From the NCBI RefSeq assembly GCF_020386635.1, contig NZ_CP081942.1, forward strand, positions 2,542,001 to 2,606,000: 64,000 nucleotides of DNA. The letters are read 5' to 3'. Source of the DNA: Pseudomonas sp. MM211. Its GTDB lineage: Bacteria > Pseudomonadota > Gammaproteobacteria > Pseudomonadales > Pseudomonadaceae. The notes below the pieces were generated by a model that worked only from the letters and a program-made list of their open reading frames with translations, had not been told where the DNA came from and searched no databases. Below are positions 1-9,250 of the stretch, one piece after another (position 1 is the first letter of the stretch; each line of letters starts with the position of its first letter). Made by a program: the position numbers and the translations under genes.

Positions 1-476
1 AGCACGAAGAGCAGGATCAGGCTCAGCAGCGCTTCGATATCTGCGTCCTGCGGGTTGCCCACGAATTGAGGCAGCAAGGAAGAGAAGAACAGAATCGCCT
101 TCGGGTTGCTGATGCCTACCACGAACGACTTGCCCCACAGTGCTGACGTACGCTCGTACGGCGCTGGCTCCATATCGTTCAGGCGACGGGGCCGGGCCAG
201 GCGAAACTGCTGAATGCCCAGCCACAGTAGATACGCCGCTCCGGCAAGTTTTATGGCCATGAACAGGTTCGGGTTGGCCAGTAGCACAGCATCGAGCCCC
301 AGCAGTGCGCAACTGGCAAGTACTGCAATGGCTACTAGATCACCGGTCAGAATCAGCACTGCTCGGCCTGGGCCATACACCAGTGCGTTGTTGATCAGAA
401 ACATCGTTGAAGGCCCCGGTGAGCCAACCTGAGCGACGGCGATGAGCGCGAATAGAAAATAGTCCGTGAGAGACAT
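1..476 (-). CDS. LysE/RhtB-family amino-acid exporter (3' end outside window)
   Basis: Membrane exporter of the LysE/RhtB family, expected to expel amino acids or related small metabolites across the inner membrane. The reading frame opens MSLTDYFLFALIAVAQVGSP and carries the family's N-terminal GSPGPS motif, followed by strongly hydrophobic segments and the typical SNPKAILFFSSLLPQF stretch near residue 130. It runs off the left edge, so about 158 codons are visible of a usual 200-210. It is transcribed away from a MocR/GntR-type gene with about 100 bp between the starts, the usual arrangement of an exporter and its regulator. The substrate cannot be read from sequence. Confidence 0.9.
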   Translation of the reverse strand, partial: MSLTDYFLFALIAVAQVGSPGPSTMFLINNALVYGPGRAVLILTGDLVAIAVLASCALLGLDAVLLANPNLFMAIKLAGAAYLLWLGIQQFRLARPRRLNDMEPAPYERTSALWGKSFVVGISNPKAILFFSSLLPQFVGNPQDADIEALLSLILLFV

Positions 477-573
477 GGCGACGACCTGAGTTGAATCGGG
501 AAAGATGTCGCTACACTAGGGGCTAAGTGGCTCGGTCATCAGGGCCATATGAGCGAAACTGGTATGAACCATT

Positions 574-2045
574 ATGCGTAAAGGCAAAGTCGCCCTGACC
601 ATGGAGCTGCCCTTGCCCGTGCATGGTGCTGCGACCACCAAGCAGGAAAGGGCTTACCTGGCTATACGCGATGCGATTCTCACTGGGCTTATAAATGCTG
701 CCGACCGATTGCCATCGACACGTGTTCTTGCCCAGCGCTGGGGGATCGCCCGCGGTACGCTGGAAAGCGTCTTCGAGCGTTTGCAGCTCGAGGGCTATAT
801 CACCCGCCAGGTCGGCTCCGGCAGCCGCGTCAGCGCGATCATTCCTGATAGCTACCTGAAGGCCGTCGCCGACTCTCGCACCACTGCGCCAGTCCGTAGT
901 GAGCCCACCGCGGTCGAGAAGCACCTAGCGCCGAAAGGTAAGCGGCTTCGGGCGCAGGTAGGCGTGCCCTTCGTCGCCCGCCTGGCCAACCCGAACCTCA
1001 TCGCGCCAGCGGAATGGGCCGCGCATCTGCAGCGGGCAATGGCGGCAATGAAGCCCGAGCAGATGTGCGCCGCCGAGCCCCAGGGAACCTTGGCGCTGCG
1101 TGAACAGATTGCGCGATATCTGCGTAATCATCGGGGGATCAATTGCCAGGCCGAGCAATTGCTCATCACCAATGGTATTCGCCATGGCATCGATATGGTG
1201 GCTCGCTGTGTGCTGCGCCCTGGTGACCATGCCTGTGTCGAAGACCCTGGATACGCTGCGGTTCACCGCATCTTCGCAGAGGCGGGAGCCAGGCTGCTGT
1301 ACGCGCCCATCGACGATGAGGGGCTCGATCTACGTGGCTTACCGGCGTCTGTCGAATGTCGCCTGGCCTATGTCACGCCGGCGCATCAGTCACCGCTGGG
1401 CGTGATCATGTCGGCCAATCGCCGGTTGGAGCTGCTGGATTGGGCGCAGCGCCAGAACGCCTGGATCATCGAGGACGATTACGACAGTGAGTTCAACTAC
1501 CAGAGCGCGCCACTGCCGGCGCTGAAATCCATCGACTCGATGCAACGCGTCGTCTACTGCGGCAGTTTCAACCAGGCGCTGTTTTCCAACCTGAGGCTGG
1601 GTTATCTGCTGGCGCCGCCGGAGTTGCACAGCCGCATTCTCGCGCTCTGGGATACGGTGGGGCGCAGTGTCGGGGTTTCGGAGCAGCTCGGCCTGGCGGA
1701 GTTCATGCGTATCCTGCATTCCTGCGCCATCTGCGCCGCGCACGGCAGGCGTATCAGACGCTGCGCAACATCGTTATCGATACCCTGAAAGCTGAAGCGC
1801 CTGGCCGGTATCGCATCAGTGGCGAGCACGCGGGCTTTCACCTGATCCTCTGGCTGTCGCCCGATCAGGATGAGCAGGTGTTGCTGGCTGGTGCAGAGAA
1901 GTTGGGCTTGCAGCTACAACCGCTTCGCCAAGCCTGCCATCGGATCACGCTCGAGCCTGCCTTCGTGCTGGGTTTCGCAGCGCTCACTCCCGCGCAGGCC
2001 AGGCACGCCGCTCGTCAACTTGGCCGGCTGCTCAAGGGGCAGTAA
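574..2045 (+). pseudogene. MocR/PdxR-family regulator (GntR wHTH + aminotransferase-like), frameshifted
   Basis: The N-terminal part (residues about 20-95) is a GntR winged helix with ADRLPSTRVLAQRWGIARGT. It is followed by a fold-type I aminotransferase-like domain with the PLP-phosphate and aspartate region (IIEDDYDSEFNY). The frame is open to 1788, but the protein sense is lost after EFMR near 1710. From about 1721 a different frame reads the expected C-terminus (LRHLRRARQAYQTLRN through GRLLKGQ) to a stop at 2045. A single-base deletion near 1710-1720 explains this. In addition, the segment that should hold the Schiff-base lysine (GTFSK in relatives) reads GSFNQ. Either the gene is dead, or there is one sequencing error in an already PLP-deficient regulator. 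It is divergent from a LysE exporter, its likely former target. Confidence 0.8.
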
Positions 2046-2197
2046 GTCGCCTGGACTTTCAGCCAGATGACATTGGCTCAGACCAGACGCCAATCAGTCG
2101 AGCGGTTGTTGCCGTTGGGAGCTGCAGTGATTGGTGTGCATGGCGGGCTTTGTGCACTGGCTGCCATCGCTTCGCGCCGAAGTCGAAGCTCCCACAG

Positions 2198-2701
2198 TCA
2201 GTCAGCTGCTTTCACTCGCTCAAAGATGATGTGCACCTTGGTGCCGTCGGGGCGGGTGAAGTGTTCGGTCATGCGCGGGCCGTCGATCGTCAATTGCAGA
2301 TCTTCCTTCGTACGTACCGAGCCGACCCAATTGGGAAAGGTCGAGCCCTCGACCTTGTTACCGCTGAAGTTGCCGTCCGCGTCGAGGGTGTAGCGGCCGA
2401 AGAAGCCAATGCTGCCTGACATCGCTGCGCGGTTTTCTTCATCGGTTCCTTCGCCACGCACGCTGGACTCGAACTTGGCAACCCGCGGGTCGGTAAGCAC
2501 TTCGATAAACGTCAGATCCTCTGTGAAAACCAGCCAGCCATGCGGATTCGGCCCGTATGCATCCGACTCGACACCCTGGCGCTCCACCGTGGCACTGACC
2601 ATGCGCCAGGTGCCAACGTACCGGTTCGTTGTGTCGGCGAAGCTGGCGTTGCACAAGGTCGCCGCGATGATCAGGGATGCAGCAAGTTTTACGATGCCCA
2701 T
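2198..2701 (-). CDS. Secreted lipocalin-like domain protein
   Basis: A 167-residue protein with a cleavable signal peptide (MGIVKLAASLIIAATLCNAS, cleavage near FADT). The mature part resembles the lipocalin-like family: YVGTWRMVSATVER at the start, GWLVFTEDLTFIEV, then a beta-rich body ending in TKVHIIFERV. In this family the small beta barrel is thought to bind hydrophobic ligands, but no enzyme activity is established. The start was chosen at the methionine beginning the signal peptide, with GAGG about 8 bases upstream; a longer in-frame extension lacks sense. It is a single gene, with the LysR gene downstream of its own start region on the same strand and no operon partner. Confidence 0.7.
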   Translation of the reverse strand: MGIVKLAASLIIAATLCNASFADTTNRYVGTWRMVSATVERQGVESDAYGPNPHGWLVFTEDLTFIEVLTDPRVAKFESSVRGEGTDEENRAAMSGSIGFFGRYTLDADGNFSGNKVEGSTFPNWVGSVRTKEDLQLTIDGPRMTEHFTRPDGTKVHIIFERVKAAD

Positions 2702-2869
2702 GGAGATAACCTCGAATGCCTGATGCGGCTGTGCCCGCTGAGCATTCACCATAATCATCCCTGTCCAGAACATAATCCCCACCAATCGGGATGGGCCGGT
2801 GAGGGGATTTCACCAGTCGAGTGCCTGTCGGGCTCGCCTTCGAGAGTTTTGATAAGAAGGAGCAGGCCG

Positions 2870-3754
2870 CTAATCGTTCGCTAACTGATCGGCAAGAAAC
2901 TCGACCATTGCCCGCACTCGGCGGCTTGGGTTGCTGGTCGCCGTCACGGCGTACAGATCGACGTGGGGCAGGGCGAATTCGTCCAGAGCCGTTTCCAGCT
3001 CGCCGCTTTCCAACTCCCTGCGCACCTCCCAGCGATTCTTGATCATGATTCCATAGCCCTGCATGGCCCAACTACGCAGCACGCCACCGTCGTTGGCGAT
3101 GCGGTTGCCGCTGACGCGGATCGAGGCGGTCTTGCCGTCGACCAAGAAGGGCCAGGTGGAGAACGCCACGCCCGGGCGGTGCAGCAGTAAGCAGTTGTGC
3201 TCGACCAATTGCTCGGGGTGCTCCGGCTTGCCCCTGGACTGCCAATAGCCAGGTGTCGCGCAGATGATTCTTTGGCTTCGAATCAGCCCCCGAGACACCA
3301 GGTTCGAGTCCACCAAGGGACCGTTGCGCAGGGCTATGTCCAGGTTGTTTTCGATGAAGTCGACCACGCCATCGCCCAACAGCAAGGTGACCTGGATATC
3401 GGGGTGCAGCTCCATGAACCGGTCAATGATGGGAACCAGTTTCAGGCGCCCGAAATCACTGGTTGCGGTGATGCGTATCGGTCCTCTCAGCGAACATTCC
3501 GGACGTATGGAGTCGATGGAGTTGCTCCAGTCGATCAGCAGTCGCCTGGCGTTGGCCAGGAACTGTTCACCCTCGTGGGTAAACGTCAGCTTGCGTGTGG
3601 AGCGGATGATCAGTGGCGTACCTGTCTGCTCCTCCAGTTGCTGCAGGGCCAGGGTGACCGTCGAGCTGGCTACCGAGTTTCGACGGGCGGCGGCACTCAG
3701 GTTGCCCGTTTCGGCGATGCTGACGAACAGGCGTAGTGCATCGAAAGTGTCCAA
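2870..3754 (-). CDS. LysR-family transcriptional regulator (CrgA-like)
   Basis: A 294-residue LysR regulator. Residues 1-60 form the winged helix-turn-helix (DALRLFVSIAETGNLSAAAR, then TVTLALQQLEEQTGTPLIIRSTRK). Residues about 90-290 form the periplasmic-binding-like effector domain, beginning GPIRITATSDFGR and containing GVVDFIENNLDIALRNGPL, a signature of the CrgA-like branch. It is divergent from a short-chain dehydrogenase gene (start 3896), with about 140 bp between starts, so it probably controls the SDR-nitroreductase pair. The effector is unknown. Confidence 0.92.
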   Translation of the reverse strand: MDTFDALRLFVSIAETGNLSAAARRNSVASSTVTLALQQLEEQTGTPLIIRSTRKLTFTHEGEQFLANARRLLIDWSNSIDSIRPECSLRGPIRITATSDFGRLKLVPIIDRFMELHPDIQVTLLLGDGVVDFIENNLDIALRNGPLVDSNLVSRGLIRSQRIICATPGYWQSRGKPEHPEQLVEHNCLLLHRPGVAFSTWPFLVDGKTASIRVSGNRIANDGGVLRSWAMQGYGIMIKNRWEVRRELESGELETALDEFALPHVDLYAVTATSNPSRRVRAMVEFLADQLAND

Positions 3755-3895
3755 TCCCTGTGAGCCTCGAAGAAAGGTAGATGCTGAAAGACCATAGTTC
3801 GAGTATCTCGAAAAGTCATCTTGAGTCTGCCCCGGTTATCGAGAGGGGAAAAATGCGCCAGCATGAGCCCATCAACTAGATCAGGAGTTTCAGCA

Positions 3896-4684
3896 ATGAA
3901 TATCGATTTTACCGGTCGCAATGTTCTGGTCACCGGCTCCACCAGCGGCATCGGCTTTGCCGCCGCTAAAGGCTTTCTCGAGGCGGGCGCGCGGGTGGTC
4001 ATCAATGGTCGAAGCGAGGAGAGTGTGCAGTCCGCCTTGCAGCGACTGGGGCCCTTGGCGGCCAATGCCGTGGGGTTCGCCGCCGACCTGAGTCACGATG
4101 AAGCCTGCCAGCAACTGCTGGCTGAACATCCGAGCTTCGATGTGGTGGTCAACAACCTGGGCATCTTCAACCCGCAGGATTTCTTCGAAACACCGGACAG
4201 TGAGTGGCAGCGTTTCTTCGAAACCAACGTGATGTCAGGCGTGCGTATTTCCAGGGCCTACGCGCCCGGGATGGTGGAGCGCCAATGGGGCCGCATTGTA
4301 TTCGTTTCATCGGAGTCGGCCCTGAACATTCCCGCTGACATGATCCATTACGGCTTCAGCAAAACCGCACAGCTGGCGATAGCCAGAGGCTTGGCCAAGC
4401 GCCTGGCGGGCACCGGCGTGACGGTCAACTCCGTGCTGCCCGGCCCCACGCTATCGGAAGGTGTCGCCGAGATGCTCAAACCTGCGGTGGAGAGCTCGGG
4501 CGAGAGTCTGGAGAAAGTAGCGGCGGACTTCGTCGTTGCCCATCGCGGTTCCTCGATCATCCGCCGTGCATCCAGCGTGGACGAGGTTGCCAACATGATC
4601 ATCTACGTCAGCTCCGAACAGGCTTCGGCCACCACTGGCGCGGCGTTGCGCGTGGATGGTGGCGTCGTCGACAGCATCGTCTGA
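3896..4684 (+). CDS. Short-chain dehydrogenase/reductase (SDR)
   Basis: A 262-residue classical SDR using NAD(P)H. Visible motifs are the dinucleotide-binding TGSTSGIG near residue 15, NNLGIF (the NNAG position) near 83, the catalytic serine in VFVSSESALN and the YxxxK catalytic pair as YGFSK, then VLPGPT and the C-terminal RVDGG. The start at 3896 has CAGGAG ahead of it; an upstream in-frame ATG at 3821 has no such site. It is followed within 86 bp by a nitroreductase gene on the same strand, so the two are probably co-transcribed under the divergent LysR regulator. The substrate is not predictable. Confidence 0.9.
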   Translation: MNIDFTGRNVLVTGSTSGIGFAAAKGFLEAGARVVINGRSEESVQSALQRLGPLAANAVGFAADLSHDEACQQLLAEHPSFDVVVNNLGIFNPQDFFETPDSEWQRFFETNVMSGVRISRAYAPGMVERQWGRIVFVSSESALNIPADMIHYGFSKTAQLAIARGLAKRLAGTGVTVNSVLPGPTLSEGVAEMLKPAVESSGESLEKVAADFVVAHRGSSIIRRASSVDEVANMIIYVSSEQASATTGAALRVDGGVVDSIV

Positions 4685-4769
4685 CGCCAAGCTAGCGCGT
4701 TCCACTTCACTTCAATCAAGAGCCGACGCTGCCCGATCCGGGGCGGCGCTGTCTCGCCCGGAGTTTGTT

Positions 4770-5387
4770 ATGAATACATCGATCATCAAGGCAATCGAAG
4801 AACGGCAGACGATCAACCTGTTCGACGCTTCGCGCGGCATCGACGATGCCCAGATCCAGGAACTGGTGCGGCTGGCTACTACCGCGCCCACCGCATTCAA
4901 TCTGCAGAACTGGCGCTTCATCGCCGTGCGCAGCGCCGAGGCCAAGGCACGTCTGCGCGCTCTGGCCTGGGATCAGGCTAAGGTCACCGAAGCCGCAGTG
5001 ACCTTCATCCTCTGCGGACAGCTCGCCGATCATCGCTCCCTCGAGCGCCGGCTGACGCCCAGTGTCGAGGAGGGCTTCATGCCCGAGAGCATGCTGCCGC
5101 TCTGGGAGTCGGCGGCGAAGGGGCTGTATTTCGAGCAACCCCAGCGCCAGCGTGACGAAGCGATACGCACCGCCACCTTCGGCGCGGGTACCTTGATCCA
5201 TGCAGCCAAGGCGATGGGCCTGGGTTCCTCGCCCATGATCGGCTTCGATGCCGAAGCGGTGGCGCAGGCGTTTTCCCTCGCCGAGGATGAAATACCCGTG
5301 ATGCTGCTGACGGTAGGGCACCCGTTGCCCGGCAACTGGCCGCAGAAACCACGGCGCCCGCTCGAGGACGTCTTGACCCTGGTTTGA
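4770..5387 (+). CDS. Nitroreductase-family FMN oxidoreductase
   Basis: A 205-residue nitroreductase-family protein, normally an FMN-binding homodimer that reduces nitroaromatics, quinones or unsaturated carbonyls with NAD(P)H. The N-terminal AIEERQTINLFDASRGIDD corresponds to the family's RRSxRxF FMN-phosphate region, although here the basic residues are partly replaced. TAPTAFNLQNWRFIAV is the FMN-contacting loop and GLGSSPMIGFDAEAV lies in the C-terminal core. It follows the SDR gene closely and likely shares its transcript. The preferred start is the ATG at 4770, where the conserved domain begins. Confidence 0.88.
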   Translation: MNTSIIKAIEERQTINLFDASRGIDDAQIQELVRLATTAPTAFNLQNWRFIAVRSAEAKARLRALAWDQAKVTEAAVTFILCGQLADHRSLERRLTPSVEEGFMPESMLPLWESAAKGLYFEQPQRQRDEAIRTATFGAGTLIHAAKAMGLGSSPMIGFDAEAVAQAFSLAEDEIPVMLLTVGHPLPGNWPQKPRRPLEDVLTLV

Positions 5388-5515
5388 CGTGCCCCTCAAG
5401 GAGAACCTGGCCCCTGGCTGAACGGCTTCCTGAATCGCAGCCAAACCATCAGGTGAGATGGCAGCGGTTGTGCGTTCGAGTCTCGGCAGTTGGCTGGAGT
5501 ACGCAGCATCACGTA

Positions 5516-6436
5516 TCAGCGCAAATGCCGTTCGATCCATTGCGCGACGTCGACGGTATCGATCTTCGCTCGTGCGTTGTAGCTGTCCACCTTTGGCCAT
5601 GCGACGCCTTTACCTTCGGCGAACACCGCCCGGTACTTGCGCAGCGAGTCATCGGGTGCTGCAGCCAGCTCGGCCTTGAGCGCGGGCACCGTCCATTCCA
5701 CGCGCTCGACCTTGCGGTCGAGTAGCTGATTGACGGTGTCCGCCAGTTGCCGGTAGGTGAGGGTGTCGCCCGCGGTGAAGACGACCTGGTTGACCAGCTC
5801 CGGCTCGAACAGGATGGCAGCCGTCAGTCGGCCGATATCTTCCGGTGTGGTGACCGTTACGGCAGTGTCCCAGCTGCCCAGCGCGCGCACGGTGTTCTGG
5901 CTCAGATCCACTACGCCGAATGCAGGTTCGAACAGAAAGCTGGTGAACATGCCGGTGGAGATGATCAGCCATTGCACCCGTGACTGGCCGCGCAGCAGTT
6001 GACGCACGTCCAGCTGTTCGTCGAACAGGTTCTGCGGGCTGCCGCGGCCGATCACGTCATAATCCACACCGAACTGCCAGGGCACATAACGCTTCACAGC
6101 CGACTTCAGTGCTGCCCTGGCCAGCTTGCGCTGTATGCCTGCCCCGGCTGCGAACCCCAAGCAACTGACCAGCGTGTCGAAACCACTGAACAGCGCGGCG
6201 AGCTTTTCTTCGGAGTCGTTTGCGGCATCTGCAGATACCACTTCGATACCCAGTGTGCTCAGTTCTTCGAGCGTCTGGCGTTTGCTTTCTGAACCGGTAT
6301 CAAGAGCGGATGCTCGCAGCATCACCGTTACCCGCGCTGCCGGCTGGGCCGCCAGTTCGCGGAGCACGGCCATGCCGAGTTCACCCGCGCCCAGGACGAG
6401 AATGTTGTCGGTTTTTACAGGAGACTGTGGTTGCAT
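5516..6436 (-). CDS. NmrA/isoflavone-reductase-like NAD(P)-binding protein
   Basis: A 306-residue atypical SDR of the NmrA/PCBER type. It begins with a beta strand and a glycine-rich nucleotide loop, NILVLGAGELGMAVLREL. It lacks the YxxxK pair of classical SDRs, and the region YVPWQFGVDYDVIGRGSP is typical of isoflavone-reductase-like members that act on aromatic alcohols or merely sense NADP. It is divergent from an HxlR regulator whose start is 85 bp away, so redox- or electrophile-controlled expression is likely. The substrate is unknown. Confidence 0.85.
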   Translation of the reverse strand: MQPQSPVKTDNILVLGAGELGMAVLRELAAQPAARVTVMLRASALDTGSESKRQTLEELSTLGIEVVSADAANDSEEKLAALFSGFDTLVSCLGFAAGAGIQRKLARAALKSAVKRYVPWQFGVDYDVIGRGSPQNLFDEQLDVRQLLRGQSRVQWLIISTGMFTSFLFEPAFGVVDLSQNTVRALGSWDTAVTVTTPEDIGRLTAAILFEPELVNQVVFTAGDTLTYRQLADTVNQLLDRKVERVEWTVPALKAELAAAPDDSLRKYRAVFAEGKGVAWPKVDSYNARAKIDTVDVAQWIERHLR

Positions 6437-6521
6437 CGGTTACTCGCAGTGAATGATCAGTGATGTTTTTATCCTGTCACCATTGGCGAACATCCAGAAG
6501 AAGGCACACGAGTGATACCGC

Positions 6522-6926
6522 ATGAACGCAATGACCGAAGAAGAGGTAATTCGCTTATCTCAAGCCACCTGCGACGCACTCAGTGACGAGGACGACGGGC
6601 TCAAGCGTGAGGTTCTGACTCATGCGGGCAATCGCTGGTCGCTGGGTATCGTCCATACACTGGGAGTAGAGGGAAAACTGCGGCATGCAGAAATCGGCCG
6701 GCGCCTACCGGGCATTACCCAGCGCATGCTGACCCGTAGCCTGCGACAACTTGAACGGGACGGATTGATCGCCCGTTGTGATCACGGCGAGGTGCCGCCA
6801 CGTGTCGATTACCAACTGACCCCGCTGGGTCGAAGTTTTCTGGTGCACATGGTGCCGCTATGGACCTGGCTGCTGGAGCACGCAGAGGATTTTCACGCAG
6901 CGCGTGTTCGCTTCGACCAGGATTGA
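6522..6926 (+). CDS. HxlR-family winged-helix regulator
   Basis: A 134-residue regulator made of a single HxlR winged helix. The diagnostic path runs AGNRWSLGIVHTLGVEGKLR, EIGRRLPGITQRMLTRSLRQLERDGL, then VDYQLTPLGRSF. No cysteine sits at the usual redox-sensing site near the N-terminus of the domain, but there is one at about residue 18 (ATCDAL) and one in the wing (ARCDHG). It is divergent from the NmrA-like reductase and is probably its regulator. Confidence 0.9.
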   Translation: MNAMTEEEVIRLSQATCDALSDEDDGLKREVLTHAGNRWSLGIVHTLGVEGKLRHAEIGRRLPGITQRMLTRSLRQLERDGLIARCDHGEVPPRVDYQLTPLGRSFLVHMVPLWTWLLEHAEDFHAARVRFDQD

Positions 6927-6995
6927 GCGTGCAGGGATTATCGAAGGTGACGGCTGGGGGCGTAGCCCCAGTCAGGCGCTGAAGGGGCAAACTGC

Positions 6996-7487
6996 TCAGG
7001 CGTGGGTACTGGCGCGTGCATTCCTTTTCTGCAGGAGCATCGACGCTTCGTTGTAGGCGCTCTGGAAGGCATCGCTGCCGATCCAGGCCACTGCCGCGTC
7101 CTCGTCGTCATCGTGAAAGATCCCGCGGTAGACGATCAGCAGGCCCATCATGAAGTCGGTCGCCGGGTCTTCATCTTCCTCGGCGACCACCAGTTCCAGC
7201 ACCGGGTATTGCAGGAACACCAGGCACATCGCCAACAGGCTGATGCCTTCGGCCATCTTCATGGTCTGGAACAGGTCATCGAAATGTGCAGGGTCGAAAC
7301 CGTTCTCCTCAATGTCCTTGAAGTCGAAGGTGCTCAGGTCGATTTCGACGTCATCAAACGGTTCGTTGATCAGCGGGTTGGCCAGAACCGGATGCAGCAC
7401 ATTGGGCTTCGGCTTGCCCATGCGGTTCTGCTTGGCCTTGGCTTTGGCCCGCTGGGCGCGTTTTTGCTGTTTGTCAGGGGAAGCCAT
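6996..7487 (-). CDS. Conserved hypothetical protein, acidic, with basic N-terminal tail
   Basis: A protein of unknown function, 163 residues from the ATG at 7487 (or 183 from an ATG at 7547). The first 25 residues are strongly basic (SPDKQQKRAQRAKAKAKQNR). The rest is acidic and helical with a hydrophobic middle (GISLLAMCLVFLQYPVLELV) and an acidic turn EEDEDPATDF. The 7487 start is preferred because AAGGA lies upstream and because the longer N-terminus looks like translated promoter. It is a single gene. The bipolar charge suggests nucleic-acid or protein contact, but no family function is recognised. Confidence 0.7.
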   Translation of the reverse strand: MASPDKQQKRAQRAKAKAKQNRMGKPKPNVLHPVLANPLINEPFDDVEIDLSTFDFKDIEENGFDPAHFDDLFQTMKMAEGISLLAMCLVFLQYPVLELVVAEEDEDPATDFMMGLLIVYRGIFHDDDEDAAVAWIGSDAFQSAYNEASMLLQKRNARASTHA

Positions 7488-7734
7488 GGAGGCGAGTTCC
7501 TTGTCCGGTGCAGCCACATTCATGGCCCAGGATAATCGGGCGTCCATTGTATTCAGTCTTGCTGGGTTCGTCGGTCAAATGAGGTGAATTTGTTTTTCCT
7601 GCTCTCTACACCTGTCTCCAATCCGAGACTGATGTCAAGGAGGTAGCCGGTGGCTGGGCATAGGAACTTGCTGCATCATCAGCAAGCATGTGGTTGAACC
7701 AATTACGCAGAGCCTATTGATTCAAACGTTTTGT

Positions 7735-9042
7735 TTATCGAAGATCCAATGCAACTCGACTAACGGCCTCCACGACCTTCCTTGCGCCTTGCTGGATGTC
7801 CATGATCGCGATGCCTGCTTGTTCAGCCAATTCCAAACCTTTACTTGCCTGGTTATGACTTTGTTCGATATGGACGGCTGCACGCTTTGCTAACTCTTGA
7901 TTCTGGTCAACGACTTTAACTATTTCTTGAGTCGCGGAGCTGGTTCGTGCCGCCAGCTTACGGATTTCATCCGCGACAACGGAAAAGCCACGCCCTTGTT
8001 CACCGGCACGCGCTGCTTCTATCGCTGCATTGAGTGCGAGTAGATTGGTCTGTTCGGCAATGCCACTGATCGTTTCCACGATGGCGCTTATCAACACGGA
8101 TTGAGAGCCGAGTGCATCCATGCTCTGGATCACCGATTGCATCTGCTCGGCGATCTTCTTCATGGCCACCACGGCCTCTCCGACCACGGCAGTGCCGTTT
8201 TCCGCACTCACGTCGGTTCTTTGCGAGACCTCGTAAGCAACCTCCGCAGCGTGTTTGACTTCGTTCTCTTTCTCGACCTGCTCAGTCACGACGCTAGCGA
8301 ACTTGGCCACTTTGTAGAACTGGCCTTTGCCATTGACGATAGGGTTGTAGGTGGCTTCAAGCCAGACGGTTTTGCCTTTCTTGTCGATACGCTGAAACCT
8401 CCCGGCTATAAATTCACCACGGTTCAGTAGGCTCCAAAATTCAGTGTAATTCGGTGAGTTGGTGTCTTCGGGTGTGCAGAACATTCGATGATGCTTGCCT
8501 TCGATTTCATGGAAGGAATAGCCCATCGAGTTCAGGAAGTTCTGGTTGGCGGCAAGAACGCGGCCATCGAGTGAGAACTGGATGACCGCTGTGGACTTCG
8601 TCAGAGCTGACGAGAGTTCGAGACCGTCCAGTGACTGAAGATCCAAGCAATCGCTGAAAACATACCCCAGTATCGTTCGCTTTCCATTATCGGTTCTCGA
8701 GTGGAACCAGCGAATATTCAGCTTCGTGCAAGCACTGCTGGCGCCCTCGTACTGGCACGGCAAGGGCAGTACGTCCTGTGGATACAGCCCGGCAGCGAAG
8801 CCTTTTAATTTGGTTATACCCAGCTCACCAATCGATACTAGTTCGAAAATTCCATTTCCCAGCATCCTTTCACGCGGGAGTTTCATCAAGTCGCAAAGTG
8901 CATCGCTTACCGCGATTATCCTGCACTCACTGTCTAGCTTTATTGTCGGGCACTCCATTTCCAGTAGCTCTGTAGCCTGCTGCAACCGTTCAAGGTTGTT
9001 AGCCAATTTTGTCAGATCATGCTTCAGATTTCGATTAAACAT
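7735..9042 (-). CDS. Cytoplasmic PAS-PAS methyl-accepting transducer (BdlA-like)
   Basis: A 435-residue soluble chemotaxis-type transducer without membrane segments. Two PAS domains (about residues 25-125 and 145-255; the second contains [20 protein letters not shown] and ends [13 protein letters not shown]) precede a short MCP signalling domain. That domain has the hairpin tip [20 protein letters not shown] followed by [15 protein letters not shown]. This is the architecture and size of BdlA, the P. aeruginosa biofilm-dispersion regulator, and of Aer-2-like soluble receptors. Nearby genes on the same strand are a diguanylate cyclase and a winged-helix protein, which fits a link to cyclic di-GMP. 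The region is more AT-rich than its surroundings. Confidence 0.88.
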   Translation of the reverse strand: MFNRNLKHDLTKLANNLERLQQATELLEMECPTIKLDSECRIIAVSDALCDLMKLPRERMLGNGIFELVSIGELGITKLKGFAAGLYPQDVLPLPCQYEGASSACTKLNIRWFHSRTDNGKRTILGYVFSDCLDLQSLDGLELSSALTKSTAVIQFSLDGRVLAANQNFLNSMGYSFHEIEGKHHRMFCTPEDTNSPNYTEFWSLLNRGEFIAGRFQRIDKKGKTVWLEATYNPIVNGKGQFYKVAKFASVVTEQVEKENEVKHAAEVAYEVSQRTDVSAENGTAVVGEAVVAMKKIAEQMQSVIQSMDALGSQSVLISAIVETISGIAEQTNLLALNAAIEAARAGEQGRGFSVVADEIRKLAARTSSATQEIVKVVDQNQELAKRAAVHIEQSHNQASKGLELAEQAGIAIMDIQQGARKVVEAVSRVALDLR

Positions 9043-9250
9043 GTTCTATCCTAAAGTTAATTAATGTGCCTTTATCAGTTTTTCTGTCTGGCTATGTGCA
9101 TTTAGGTGGTGCAGGTCTAATTCGCTATCGTGGCTGGAGCGCCATGGCGGTAGGTGTTTGCTTATCTCTGATTGCAGTGAGTATTGGTTAGGAGATACAT
9201 GGATTTTAATGAGAAGTTGACAGTGCAGAGTTTTACAGCTGTGAAGAATC

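Noticed and set aside
2046..2197. Small gene in the gap after the MocR pseudogene
   Set aside because: Short frames lack ribosome-binding sites and protein character; no structure recognised.
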